From NCBI GenBank assembly GCA_008704415.1, contig VXIS01000002.1, forward strand, positions 1 to 64,000: a stretch of 64,000 nucleotides of DNA, read 5' to 3'. The notes beneath the pieces were generated by a model. The model did no database searches. It had not been told where the DNA came from and saw nothing but the letters and a program-made list of their open reading frames with translations. Position 1 is the stretch's first letter; every line of letters begins with the position of its first letter. Shown piece after piece: positions 32,701 to 44,639 of the stretch. This DNA comes from Sphaerosporella brunnea (Eukaryota > Ascomycota > Pezizomycetes > Pezizales > Pyronemataceae). The position numbers and the translations under genes are program-made.

Positions 32701-35700
32701 ATGGCTTACAGCGGCTCCACGAGAAACGTGGACATGAGTCGGTTTGGCTCCTCATCTGTATACCCTTGCAGGCACGAACGAGCCCAGCTAATGGCATACC
32801 TTTTGTCGCTAGATCCGAATCCGACCTTACCATCAACATCAAGAAGGCCACCAATATTGGTACGAATGCCCTTTGATCATTCTGCGCCCAGTAATCGGCA
32901 TAACTGATACAGATAGGGGCGGCGCACAGAAGAGACTGCGCCCAAACGTATACTCCCCAGCGTACCATCATGCTACCACCTAATCTTAACGAATGCACGC
33001 AGGCAAGCATGTTCGTTCGTGCATCGTATACACATGGGATCACAAATCGTCGCAATCATTTTGGGCAGGCATGAAAGTGTACAAATATCCCCTCTGGAGT
33101 CTCTGGTGGGGCGGTTGAAGCTGATCTAGAGTTCAAGGCAACCCATTATGGCGGACGAAGTCCAAACCTTCAAGGCGTTGATCACCGTTCATAAAGTCCT
33201 ACAAGAAGGCCATCCCATAACGATTAGGGAGGCTCAGAATCATGTCGGATGGATCGAATCGCTCGGTAGATCGGTGATTGGAGAAGGGATGCGAGGTGTG
33301 AAAACTTATCCGTAACATTGGCCCTTACTAACCATGTCAGGATACGGTCCACTGATTCGCGAATACATCCATTTCCTTCGTGCCAAAATGCAATTTCATC
33401 GACACCATCCGGAATTTAATGGTTGGTACCAGCTCATTTCAGCCATACATAAAGCTAATCTTGCAACAGGGCTTTTCGAGTATGAGGAATACATCAGTCT
33501 GAAAACAATCAACGATCCGAACGAAGGGTCCACGGTTTCACTCGTTCTTTCTTTCTTATGTTCTAACTGTTGGCCAGATACGAGACTATTTCGGATCTCA
33601 TGACGCTGCAGGACCAAATCGATTCGTTCCAAAAGCTAGTGTTTTCCCACCTCCGTCATGGGTTGAACAATGAGTGCCGGATCTCCGCATTAGTTCCGCT
33701 CGTACAGGAGAGCTATGGAATTTACAAATTTATCACCAGCATGCTGAGAGCAATGCACACCAGTACGTACACTACCGGATTTATACTTATTGCACTGTAA
33801 TTAACATTACAAAAGCAACTGGCGATGACGAGGCGTTGGCACCGCTTCGTGATCGATACGAAGGTCAACATCATCGGCTGGTCCGTTTCTATTACGAATG
33901 TTCAAACTTACGATACTTGACCAGCCTTATTACAATACCTAAGTTACCACAGGTAACTAGATCGACTCGTTTGCTTGGTGTGTTGGAGGAGGCTAACTCT
34001 TCTAGGATCCGCCGAACCTCATGAGTGAAGAAGACGCCCCGCCTGCGCTGCCACAAAGGCCTGCAAACGAAAGTGTACAGCCCGATCTTCTTTCCGTTGC
34101 AACAGCTCCAGAACCAGAGCCAATATCCAACTTCTGGGACAATGACGAACTCGAGAAACAACGGGCATACGAGGAAGAGCAACGAAGACTCCGTGAACAG
34201 AGGGAAGCAGAGTTGCAAAGGCAGAATATGCTTGTGATGCAACAGCAACGAGAGTTTGAAGAGCGGCAACGATTACAAGCTGAGCAACAGAGACTAGCCG
34301 AAGAGCAGCTTATGAGGGATCAATTTGCTCGTCAGGCGCAAGGTCACGTGGCTGAATTAGAGAGGCAGTTGCTAGAATTGCAAGGCCAACAGAACAACAA
34401 TCTTCTTTTGCTGGAGTCGTATGATAACGTGAGATGCGCCACGTACTATCTGCAGAGCTTCGCACTAACCTTCTATAGAAAGTGAAAGCTCTTGAGCATG
34501 AGCTCGCCACCCTCAACCTCAACTCGCAACAACAGCAACAGTCTAAAGATGATCTGATCAAATCCTTGCAGGGTCAGTACTCCACAGAAACCATTGCTTC
34601 AGCAGATACTTATCTACATATAGAGCAGGTTAATATGTGGAAGAGCAAGTATGATGCCCTTGCCAAGCTCTATTCTCAACTTAGGCATGAACATCTTGAG
34701 CTCTTGGGGAAATATAAGCAAATGCAACTTAAGGCTGCCTCTGCGCAAGAAGCCATAGACAAACGCGAAAAGCTTGAGCGAGAAATGAAAACCAAGAACC
34801 TCGAATTGGCCGACATGATCCGCGAGAGAGACCGGGCACTTTATGACCTGGATCGTGTAAAAGGGGTGAGGATTTCCACTACACCAAGCCACTTGTCTCA
34901 TCATGACTAACATGAGACTGACAGGCCCAGAAAGACGAAGTTGAGAAGCTCAAACGTGAGCTTCGCATGGCGGAAGATAAGGCGTCAAACAACGATACCT
35001 CTAAAGGAAGGGAGCTTTCCGCCATGCTATCACGACACAATCGTGAAATGGCCGATCTGGAGGAATTGCTCAGATCCAAACAACGGCAAATCGATGAGCT
35101 GTCGACTCGAGTGAACGACCAAACCGATGACCTCAAACGACAGCTGAGGGAGAAAGAAGAAGAGTTGGAAATCTTTAAAGCTGGGATGGATGAGGTTCTG
35201 CTGGAATTCAATGCGCCAAAGGCAATGGTGAATTTTCTTGCCCATTCTGCTGTTCGGTTGCTGATTATCATCAGGAAGCTCACAATGACACTGAACTGGT
35301 AGACACATTGCTGCTGGAACATCTTAAGAGATTAAATGAAATTATCGGTAGGCCCGAAAATTTATGGCTGGGCGCAACAATGTCGCTGATGTGCTCCCTA
35401 GATTCCGTCTTGCAAAGCGGTGTGCAACGGATAGATGATGCCCTTTATGAGTTGGAATCGCCGATGAACGCCGGCAATCAGAATGCAACCGCTGATTATC
35501 TACTGTCGCAAATTGAGAAGGCCGCATTCAGTGCTACTGAATTTGCGACTGCTTTCAACAACTTCATAGCGGACGGTCCAAGCAGTCACCAGTCTCTCAT
35601 CATTAAAACAGTCACCACATTTTCCAGCGCAGTCTCGGATGTCCTTTTCAATTCGAAGGGAGTGACCAGATTCATTTCGGACGAGAGAAAGGCCGAGTCT

Positions 35701-36834
35701 GTAATATCAGCAGCACGCCAATCAGCAGAGTCGACGATCAAGTTCTTTCAGAACATTCAATCTTTCCGCCTCGATTCTCTAAGTAGTGATCAAAAGGCAG
35801 ACGTGGTTATCGCCAACAACATGGATGTTCAAGCCAATCTTCAAAAATTGTCCAAACTTGCCGAACAATACATCGGCAAGGGCACCAAGCTCACAGACAT
35901 CAAGAATGATCTTGGGGAGCACGTCGATAATGAGTTGAATAAGGCTGCTGCCGCAATTGAAGCGGCAACGGCTCGCCTTGCACAACTACAGCAGAAGTCA
36001 AGGGAACCCGGTTATTCAACCTACGAACTCAAAATCCATGAGTATGCCACATCAGTTTTGTAAGCTGCGCAGAATGAGTTTTTTGACCGATTTTAGATCG
36101 ATTTTGGGTGCAGCAATTGCTGTCACCAATGCTATCGCGCAACTTATCAAGGCTGCCACTATATCGCAACAAGAGGTTCTTCTGATATCTCCTTTTCAAA
36201 TTTCGCCGCTGATCCCCAGCTTAGATCGTGGCAAAGGGCAAAGGTGGCAGTTCTCGTACTGCTTTTTACAAGCGCAACAACAGGTGGACCGAAGGATTAA
36301 TCTCTGCGGCAAAGGCTGTTGCATCTTCGACTAACACATTAATCGAGACCGCTGATGGCGTTATCAGTGGGCGAAACAAATTGGAGCAAATGTAATATCT
36401 TCGGCTGCCACAGAAATACTGGGTGCTAATGTGTACATAGGATCGTTGCTTCGAACGGCGTTGCAGCTTCAACTGCACAGTTAGTTGCGGCATCTCGCGT
36501 CAAGGCAGACTTTATGTCTAAGTCGCAAGATCGACTTGAGGGCGCGTCCAAGGCTGTCACGAGTGCTTGTAAGTCGTTGGTACGACAGGTCCAGGACATT
36601 ATCACTGCGAAGAACCGTGATGAAGGGGAAGACGTGAACTGGTCAGAGCTCAGTGGCCATGAGTTCAAGGTACAGGAGATGGAGCAACAGGTATGGCGTC
36701 CTTATGATATATCGCTCATTCACTCTCTGACGTTTGTGCAAGGTGGAAATATTGCAACTTGAGAACAAGCTGCAGCAGGCAAGGCTCCGACTTGGAGAGA
36801 TGAGGAAACACTCCTATGCTCAGGATGAGGATTG
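32701..36834 (+). CDS. SLA2: Sla2/End4 endocytic adaptor, 16 exons
   Basis: Exons (inferred): 32701-32741, 32813-32859, 33003-33078, 33138-33295, 33341-33527, 33578-33762, 33816-33952, 34006-34428, 34479-34572, 34624-34865, 34925-35227, 35275-36041, 36097-36175, 36225-36391, 36441-36690, 36743-36834. All junctions are GT-AG and keep frame. An N-terminal ANTH domain (TINIKKATN, SCIVYTWDHKSSQSFW, ITVHKVLQEGHP) binds PIP2. A long central Gln/Glu-rich coiled coil (34.1-35.2 kb) binds clathrin light chain. The C-terminal talin-like I/LWEQ domain (SRTAFYKRNNRWTEGLISAAKAVA, SGRNKLEQMIVAS, ending RLRLGEMRKHSYAQDED) binds F-actin. The product links actin to the endocytic coat. SLA2 is the classic MAT-locus flank in Pezizomycotina; here its start lies 13.9 kb from the MAT1-2-1 start, head to head. 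The number of introns is high for this gene. Confidence 0.95.
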
Positions 36835-38267
36835 AGTTCGTATTGTTGCACTATCAACGCCCTGTTGAATACTGGTTCTCTTTCCGTGGGGCATTTTTTG
36901 CTATTTGGGTCGTTTTCGTAATATCATACATCTTGAATAAAGAGTTTGCGATTTCAATAGAGGCTACCCGCCAACCGAAATAGGTAATGAGAAATTCGAA
37001 GGCAAAATGTCTTACCATGGCCACATTATACAGTTCCTAGACAAAATTCTTGGTGATTGCACTGCGGAAACTACAATTTGCACAATCACAACAGCGTCTT
37101 CTAATTGAAAGCCACGAAAAAAATCCACCTCATTCGCGACTATGTGGACTATTTTTGTAGCCAGTATCAAGCCCTTTCATCAACTGTTGTTGTACGCTGG
37201 CTCGCTTAAAACGGCTCCATAATTCCTGTAGCTCAATATCAAGCAAATGTCATGTTCAAACCTTTTCAAAAACGGCTTTTGTATAGCAATAATACATCTA
37301 TCAAGCTGACAATTTTTTAAAGCTGAACCTGTTGAGATAGACTCAAATTGGTGGACTGCAGTTTTCTTGGGGACGTGAAAGCTGAGAAACCCCGCTAAAA
37401 TGCAGCATCCCTGCCATGAGGAGATTAACCTCTGATTTGGTGACGATATTTGAAGCACTTGTGGGTGTCTGAAAATTTTGAAACATTTTTTACAAGATCT
37501 CTTACATATGAAGTGTTAGATACGAGAGTCCTGAGGTCAAAAAGCAAGAACCGGTGTCTTGGTGTTGAGCAGAAAGCGCACATTTTCGCCCACTTTTGGT
37601 GGGGCACCAAGACTTTTGTATAACTACAAGTGAACATCCGTGTGGTGACCACACGGTGCGCAGTCATTAGTACAGCGCCATTAAATGTGAAGTCATATGT
37701 ACGTTGCAGTCAGAGCGTATGTGCTTGAAACACAGCGCAGTTGCTTTCATCAGTGTCGTCGCTAAAGCTCCTCGACGGCTCCGCTCCGGAATGTATCACT
37801 CGGTCAAAGGTAGGGTAAATTTTCGGTGTTTTTCCGCCTCACGTGACACTTTGCTCTATAGAGATTATACGTTGAAAAGCCCTACTCTCCGCACGGCGGG
37901 CATCCACGCCGTGATGGACATCATCCTCCCCAGGTACTATTCATCATCCACACATCATCCTCATCATCATCATCATCATCGTCGTCGTCAAGTCGTGCAA
38001 CTGGCTGTCCTCAACCCCCAAAACTGAGGCGATACCAATAAATGCCGCATAAAACAGTAAATGGGAGATGTGGTGATGCCGAAGCCGGAAGCATACTCGT
38101 GACAGATATATGACTGATTGAAAAACTCAACACCATTGCTGCGACGGCGTAATAAATTACTGAAGCACATGATGTCACTCGGATATGTATCGATCATAAT
38201 TCGATTTTACCTAAGGATTACTAGTATATAACAATAGGGGTATTCAATTTGGCTGAAAACGACACCA
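36835..38267. other. Intergenic, repeat-containing
   Basis: No gene supported. Contains a (CAT/CGT)n microsatellite at 37942-37988 and the second copy of the dispersed repeat (37940-38190). Confidence 0.5.
37940..38190 (+). repeat. Dispersed repeat, copy 2
   Basis: Opposite orientation to the copy at 12990-13230. Shared words in order: ATC-rich flank, ccaaaactg, gatgccgaagcc, cgtgacagatat, tgattgaaaaactcaacacc, gatgtcac. The two copies sit about 25 kb apart, outside the MAT/SLA2 interval on either side. Confidence 0.6.
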
Positions 38268-38796
38268 TACCCCATCTACTCGACTATAACACATACCGCT
38301 ATCTGGTGAAATATAGAGTTCGGTTGTAACCGAGAAGGTGAATTCAGACGTCGGGCGCACAAAATCAATCGCTGGTGGCCACGATGGTGGTGATGACGCG
38401 CGGGTGCCGGCTATGAGCTCACCATCAAATGCCGCGGCGTGCAATCCTCCACAGCATCACATCGCTTCGCAAACCCCGGGCGGCAAACATCCGACCGCTG
38501 AACGCTACATAAAATGCCGAGTGGATATCATGATGGGCGCGGCCGCACCGGCAATCAGAACCAAACCCCGGGCCAGCAGAGTGGGCAGCGTGAGGACCAA
38601 ACCCCAAACCGTCTAGGACCGCCGCCGAGGAGCGTTCTCGGCAGAGCTAGAGCGTGCCAGTGTGTTCTTGACGACCGGTTGCGCGACTTCCATTCGCTGT
38701 GGGTGGCGATTTTATATGTTTAAGTTTTCGCTTAGAAGCGAGATCTCGGGAACTCTATATTTCACCAGATAGCGGTATAGTCGAGTAGATGGGGTA
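38268..38796. mobile_element. 529-bp MITE with GC-rich interior
   Basis: Terminal inverted repeats of about 55 bp (CCCCATCTACTCGACTATA...CGCTATCTGGTGAAATATAGAGTTC) flanked by TA on both sides. The interior (38345-38700) is markedly GC-rich and carries only a non-conserved 92-residue frame. Confidence 0.85.
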
Positions 38797-40519
38797 GTTA
38801 GGTATCCCGTTCTCGTTAAGGCGCTTGAGGAATTCTGTTGATGTTATTGGATCCATGGCAGGTCTTATCCTCGTACCTCATTTGCTGGATCCCAGCCTCG
38901 AGAAGCAATGCTCATAGCGCCCGCCCCATAGGCCCAAATTCCTCCGTCACATCGTACCGGCTCTCCATATTACGGGGGCTTATACGGCGGCGAAGTATAA
39001 ACTCAGTGTCAGTATCCTTTGCTGGCCTTTTCCTTCTGCTTTGCTCGCCTTGAAAGCCAGACCAGTTCTTTCTCCCAGCCAAGCGCAAAGCTGTAAATAA
39101 CTACCTACGTGGTTGGAGAATAATGATGACCGCTTGGAGGCTCCGTGCTAGTATCTTTCGGTCGTCCTTGGAGAAATGCCATGGCACATTATGGAGATGT
39201 TGACGGTTCAGTTCCATCTCTGATTCCTTCAGCGTTTGAAATCCCAGCCGTTGACATGAATCTATGATATTCCTGACCCAGATCGTAACTCATGAACCTA
39301 GAAATCCGCAGACATCCGTGCAGAGACTTACCACACCGGTAACGGGTCGCAATCCAACAGACAGACAGCGTGAGAACCGTCACCGATGTAGGTATTAGTC
39401 GCATTCATCATAGGTACCTATGTTAGCTTTTCGAAATCTAGGTAGGGCTGTTCATCCTATGTGTTAAGTCTAAGTTCAGTCAGTGAAAGTCACTAAACTA
39501 AGCTTATTTCATACACACCAGCTTTACCACAATCTCCAGAGTGGAGTTTGATGCAGAGGAGATCTAATCACCCGAGATTTGGAGTAGTTGACTGAGCGTG
39601 GTTTGGACAAGATGCGAAGGCGCAAGGTATGAGGAGCTTGACGCAAGATCGAAGAGATTTGACATGAGGATGAAGAAGGGCGATTCATCAGAGGGCTACT
39701 CTACGACGCCCGGAGGGGGGATGGAGGGGGAGAGCTTGGGGGAAATGCCTCTTTTCGGGGGATGCGGGGTCGGATGCTCGCCGTTCCCGGCTACCGTCAT
39801 GTCCTTGCGCCACTGTGTGCAGCCTGCGCCACAATCCAGGTTTCCCCTTAGTAATCAAGATCAAAAGCAACAATCCCCATTTCCCATCACCCAGTTCGGA
39901 TCAAACGGTCCATGAGTTTGACCCTGTTGGCTTTTGTGGCGACTTCCGTCCAGGGGCGTGTCAGGGCTGTAGAGATGATCTCCAGCCTACATACCTCATG
40001 TCAAGTTCCAACTTTCGGGTGGAAGGATATCCAGTGCTAACTAACCAGCCATTCTGCCGAACTTGCTCACAGGTACATATCACAGCAAAACATCCTGTGT
40101 ATTGATGTTTCTCTACTCTAGTATAATGTAGTAGACCTCCCCCCCCCCCCTTTCCCATCAAAGCAATCAAGCAAACAAGCCAGAAACTCCAGCTCCGTAG
40201 TAGTAAAAATGAAAGAGAGAATCACTTTTTCCAGAACTCCTGCAGAAAACACAAAGCAAAGGACGCAACAACGATAGAAATGATACAGAAAACAAATGCA
40301 GAAGGGCTAGAAAAACAAGAACAAGAATCTAAGAGGTCGTCGCTATGTATATCAGGGCGAAGTATGAGGAGACGGTTTGTTGAGGTGTAGGGTAATGTAC
40401 AGCGAAGAAGTAATGTATGTTCGATCCGTCGTTTAATTGCAAGGCGTACGTATCGGATCTAATGATGTTGAATCGCCGAGGTCGCGGTAAAGTGAAGCAT
40501 CGTATTCGTCGTCAAGCGC
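38797..40519. other. Intergenic without recognisable gene
   Basis: Several overlapping short frames on both strands (for example 39598-39915), none with family features. A C-run lies at about 40139-40150. Confidence 0.45.
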
Positions 40520-41138
40520 TCAAGCCTCCTCTTTGTTCCCCTCCTTCATATCTCGAAAGGCCTTTGCACTCATCTCCAGCACTGCCTCAAAGCCCATGCG
40601 TCCCTTCTGCGCGTTCTGTCCGAACCTCTCCACGCTCCACTCCTCAACTGCATTGCATATCCTGCTGAACGCGCCGTATGCGGTGATACTAGCGTCTTGG
40701 GTAAATAGAGTCTTCGTATCTGGAGCATCCGGGTGCGGCGAGTACACTACGGTTTCGGATACCGAGACGATGTTAGAGCCCGTCAGATTTACGCTGCGAA
40801 GGGTCACGGTCTTGTTGCGGACGTCGACCTCGGAGACTTCGCGGACGTAGGAGACTTCGGAACCGGTGAGTTTGAGGAGCCATCGAGGCGCGTTTTGTTT
40901 ACAGGTGATAAGACGCTCGGATCGAAGCTAGCGGAAGAGAATGTTAGCTACTACTTGCGAGAAAGGTAGAGTGGCAGGTAGGTACAATTCCTGTGTGTGG
41001 GTCTACGGTCCGGTCAAGCGTGTCAACGGCTATCACATGGGTGCTCTGGGTATTCCAGGCACAGTATTTCCGCCAGTTCGCGACCGAGACGTTCGCCCAA
41101 GAGTAATCGAAAGTGCAGGTGTTCTCAAATACTCTCAT
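40520..41138 (-). CDS. UPS2: PRELI/MSF1-family mitochondrial phospholipid transfer protein (Ups2-like)
   Basis: Two exons, 41138-40986 and 40927-40520, with a 58-nt intron (gtacct...ctag), 186 residues. The PRELI/MSF1 domain fills the protein: MRVFENTCTFDYSWANVSVANWRKY, STHVIAVDTLDR, ERLITCKQNAPRWLLKL, VREVSEVDV, NLTGSNIVSVSETVVYSPHPD, and WSVERFGQNAQKGRMGFEAVL. In yeast, Ups proteins with Mdm35 shuttle phosphatidic acid or phosphatidylserine across the intermembrane space; Ups2/Ups3 handle phosphatidylserine. The THVIAVDTLDR and YSPHPD features fit the Ups2/Slmo side better than Ups1, but that sub-assignment is by eye. Confidence 0.9.
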
Positions 41139-42256
41139 TGCGGATTGTAGTTTTCTCGTAGGAAACGTAAAGAAAAACGGCTCTTGACTATGATGATGAG
41201 TTGTCGTGTGCGAGTGTCGTGTGTTGTGCGGGGGGGGGGGGGGGTAAAGGTAAAGATAGTGGGAGGAAGGAGGAAGTCTTGTTCAGACTGGTGGGAGGGG
41301 TGGATTGAATGATAGACTAGGTAGTGTAAGTTTCTCTCAGAAAGAAGGAGATGAGAGATTTTGAAGTGGGAGGAGTGGAGGGGGAGCTTTCTTCTTGCTT
41401 TCCGTTGCAGGGGGGTTTTTTTTTTTCACGTTCTCTTTTTCTCGCTTCTTCCTGGCTGCGGCGAGCCTATAGCCGACGAGCCAATGACAGCCAGTCAGCC
41501 ATGCAGACGAATCAAAGAAAAGCATGTATTGTATGAATGTACCCCGCCGCCCGCCGCCCGCCTTCCCAGAACTGCAACTGCAACCCAACAATTAACCTCC
41601 CGTTCCCGCGAGCTGCACCACCCCTCACGCAGCCTCCATTGCGACATGCCTTTCTCCCGAGGAGCACGCGGCTTCGGGTGACTGGCGTTTTTTCGTCGGT
41701 TGCCAGCACTGCAGTTCCGGTCCTTGAGGCCGCTCTGGCACAATGGAACTCAGACGACCGAGCTTGGAGCCCCCCGTCGACGTCGTCGACGGCTGTCCGC
41801 CTGGTAATACGCGTCGGAACCGAGTCAGCAAGCAAGTGGCGGCGGCGACATCGCAAGATATATCGGCAGGGGGCGGAGGGCAAACATCCCGAAATTATTA
41901 CTGGTATCTGAGTAAGATTACTGTTATTGGCTTGCACAAGGAACTGCATGGTCTGTGATCGCTCTCACCAAGGCGACTTGCAGATGGTTAAAGAACTCAA
42001 CTCAAGTTGAATCAGCTTCGGGAGCCTGTACAGGTTCACATAATCCTGAAGGTGAAGATTTTCCTTTCCTTTTTTATGTGTACGACAAAACGCATCTCTG
42101 TAACTTCCATCTCAGCGCTCCAGGGAAAGGCAGAAAGAGTTACTGTTCATAGAAGAGATCAGCTAGGCTAGATAATGCTAGATCCACGAGCACAACACAA
42201 AGAAAAAGCTCAACTTTCCAGTTCGCGTGCTATAGCCATCACAAGACATAACTACT
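41139..42256. promoter_or_regulatory. Intergenic, upstream of the Ups-like gene
   Basis: A 15- to 16-bp G run at about 41229-41245 and a pyrimidine/T run near 41408-41430 lie upstream of the Ups-like start; purine/pyrimidine tracts are common in fungal promoters. Frames on both strands at 41495-41949 overlap each other and lack motifs. Confidence 0.35.
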
Positions 42257-43018
42257 TCAGCCTGCCAAAGCCGTGACAACACCCCTCTCCATAATCCCCC
42301 GCACGACATTAACCTCCTCCCAATCCCTGGGGGCATAAATCAACAAAAGCCCCTTCGGAAACAGCACGCCAGCCAGCCCATGGCGTTCACCCCAGCCCTT
42401 CTCAATAACCTCAACACAATCCTCATCTCTCACCAACAAAACATGGCAACTGCCGTCATTCTCATGGAGATGAGCCACCTCCCCCTTCATGCTGCTAGGA
42501 TGTCTAGCCTCGTACGCGGCCCCGACAAATATCGCATCCCCATGCCACTCCAGCTTACTCGTCCCCGTGGCGGTGCGGTCGTGGTAGTTCACGTGCACCT
42601 CTAACAACGCCGACTTGAGAGCGTCGACTATGTCCCTGGCGGGAAGCTGGTCGGTTTGACGTTGCGGGAGCGGGTGAGACCCTAGGGTGGGCCGGTCCCC
42701 GCTCCGCGGACGCAGTTCCAGCGGGCCGCCCACGTCGGCGCCATCAGTATCCGCAGGAGAGTAAGGCGCAATGGACCGAGTTTCTTTGGCGATCAATCGG
42801 GCCGCGTTGCTGAGAAGCCAGCCGAAGGCGTTGTGAGGGACTCCTCCTGGCCCCAGGGAAAGATACGCGAGGTAGTCTGCGTGCAGGTGATACAGGACCG
42901 GCGGGAGCAAGAGGAGGGAAAGGAGAGTTTTGTTTTTGCTGGCTTTGAAAAGGAACGGTCCGAGGTTTTCGATCAAGGCCGGCGGGAGCGCTGGGAGGTT
43001 CAAGCCCAGGGAGGACAT
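42257..43018 (-). CDS. Luciferase-like-domain (DUF5519) protein
   Basis: Single exon, 253 residues. A hydrophobic segment at about residues 33-55 (LLSLLLLPPVLYHLHADYLAYLSL) may anchor it in a membrane. The C-terminal half shows the fungal luciferase-domain pattern: GEVAHLHENDGSCHVLL, EDCVEVIEKGWGERHGLAGV, LLLIYAPRDWEEV, VVRGIMERGV. These proteins are common in ascomycetes; their biochemical role is unknown and the domain name does not imply bioluminescence. Transcribed in the same direction as the adjacent IPK1. Confidence 0.85.
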   Translation of the reverse strand: MSSLGLNLPALPPALIENLGPFLFKASKNKTLLSLLLLPPVLYHLHADYLAYLSLGPGGVPHNAFGWLLSNAARLIAKETRSIAPYSPADTDGADVGGPLELRPRSGDRPTLGSHPLPQRQTDQLPARDIVDALKSALLEVHVNYHDRTATGTSKLEWHGDAIFVGAAYEARHPSSMKGEVAHLHENDGSCHVLLVRDEDCVEVIEKGWGERHGLAGVLFPKGLLLIYAPRDWEEVNVVRGIMERGVVTALAG

Positions 43019-43472
43019 GGTGAAGGCGCGGTGATGGTCTGTGGAATGGTGCGGGGAGGTGAGGGGGTATTATGGAGGGGTTTGTTGTTACACAATACAA
43101 TCGGGATTGAGTGGGGTAATTGACGTGTGCATCAGCTTTTGCCCTTGAAGATCATTGATCCTGAGCTTCACATATACCCCCAGTGAAGACATATACGCTG
43201 TAAATGGCATATTCGAGAGGTCATATACGCATCCTCTGCGCCTCCCAGTTCGTTTATCACGCAGCCAGCATCGGCTCTGCAGCTATGGTCCGAGGGTTTC
43301 ACCATGATGCTTGGACGGCAGTTGAATGCATTCGTTTTATATCGAAGTAATGAAACTGATTCCTGTCGGCAATGCCGTTAGGAAATACTTGGTAGGTATC
43401 TCTAGCCAATCCAGCAGAATGTAATCATGAACTCTCCCATCCAGCACCACTTGTCCATGGTACTAACTCCGT

Positions 43473-44639
43473 TCAAAGTTGACATCCCCAACCCACGTCC
43501 AATTCGTAGAAGCCACCCTCAACCAGACCCCTCTCAGTATCTCTCCAATACGCCTCCTTCCCGTTCTCCTTGCTCTTCATGTCCAGATCACCAATTCCGC
43601 ACTCCACTCCACCAGAAGGCGCATCCATATCCACCCTCAAAAACACGGTCAAATCCCGCACCGTCATAGCATCCAGAAACCCCTTCTTCATTTCTCCAAG
43701 AGGTCCCTGCGGATCCAGTCTGGTCTGTAACCCAGCAAGGGTAGGCATGAGCTCACTATTCATCAAGAAGTCAACCACCTTCTCCTCCAACTTCGTCTTC
43801 TCCAACTCCCACGTCAGCTCTCGGAGCTCAAACCCCTTCGGCGGCTTCTGAGGAAGCAGATAGTCCACGGCACGTCTGATCCTTGCGGCCTCTCCTGAGG
43901 CAAGATCAAGGGGACAAAATCCTCGTCCACCGTCTTTCTTCAAGCGCAGCGCGCACGTTCTGCATCGCCGCGCGTCCTGCGGGGCACTAGGGGACTGCAC
44001 CACCCACTTCGGCTTGAATTCCACCAGCACCTCCCTTCCCGTGCGCGCACTCATGTCCGCAACCAGGAAAGCGTACTCCTCCATAGTCTCCAGGTACAAT
44101 CCATGGCGCTTCTTTGAGCGTGCGCCCAGCGCCTCCAGACTCAGCAATCGTGCATTCTCGCGCTCAAGGACAGCGCGCGGAACCCGAACCAGCTCTGTGC
44201 TCACCAGCAAGGATGAGGGGAAGAGAGGAAACGCCGTGTGGGAGATGTAATTGAAGGTGGCTTTGTTGGGTTGCGCAGAGGGCAGAGCTTTGCGGAGGCG
44301 GATCAGACGAGTGGAGAGTACGGTCGAAGAGAAGGGACCGCTCGAGGGTGCCGTGGGAGACTGCAGGCGGTAAATTATATTCGCAGCGCCTTCAGCCAGG
44401 TAGGTGAGCTCTATGTCGGCGGGAAGGAGGGGTGAATTTTCTTCTACGGGCTTGGTGACGGTGGTGATGGTGGTGGTCATGATGGGTGCGGGACGCAAGA
44501 AGCGCAGAGCGAGCGTGAGGACGACTGCGACGGCAGCGGTGAAAGCGAAAGGAAGAAGCTGCGGCGTCGGCAGAAAGCTAGAAGTAGGAGTGCCCGGCTC
44601 CGGATATTTGACTGCGCTTGCGGGGGCTGAAAAAGCCAC
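43473..44639 (-). CDS. IPK1: Inositol-pentakisphosphate 2-kinase
   Basis: Single exon, 388 residues. Recognised by YLAEGAANIIYRL (glycine-rich loop), LVEFKPKWVVQSPSAP, the Cys motif RRCRTCALRL, FCPLDLASG and the C-terminal TVRDLTVFLRV, all hallmarks of the Ins_P5_2-kin family. It phosphorylates Ins(1,3,4,5,6)P5 to InsP6, which supports mRNA export and phosphate signalling. The frame starts with about 50 residues including a hydrophobic stretch (LLPFAFTAAVAVVLTLAL) not usual for the family; the ATG of MTTTITTVTKPVEENSP (about 44480) may be the real start, which would remove that segment. Confidence 0.9.
   Translation of the reverse strand: MAFSAPASAVKYPEPGTPTSSFLPTPQLLPFAFTAAVAVVLTLALRFLRPAPIMTTTITTVTKPVEENSPLLPADIELTYLAEGAANIIYRLQSPTAPSSGPFSSTVLSTRLIRLRKALPSAQPNKATFNYISHTAFPLFPSSLLVSTELVRVPRAVLERENARLLSLEALGARSKKRHGLYLETMEEYAFLVADMSARTGREVLVEFKPKWVVQSPSAPQDARRCRTCALRLKKDGGRGFCPLDLASGEAARIRRAVDYLLPQKPPKGFELRELTWELEKTKLEEKVVDFLMNSELMPTLAGLQTRLDPQGPLGEMKKGFLDAMTVRDLTVFLRVDMDAPSGGVECGIGDLDMKSKENGKEAYWRDTERGLVEGGFYELDVGWGCQL

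Noticed and set aside
13500..33000. A MAT1-1 alpha-box gene, which would make the locus homothallic
   Set aside because: No reading frame on either strand shows an alpha-box pattern; only the HMG-box gene is present.
37940..37990. CRISPR-like or functional direct repeats in the CAT/CGT-rich tract
   Set aside because: A simple trinucleotide microsatellite in a eukaryotic genome.
38338..38616. A 92-residue GC-rich coding gene
   Set aside because: It lies entirely inside a TA-flanked MITE and has no conserved features.
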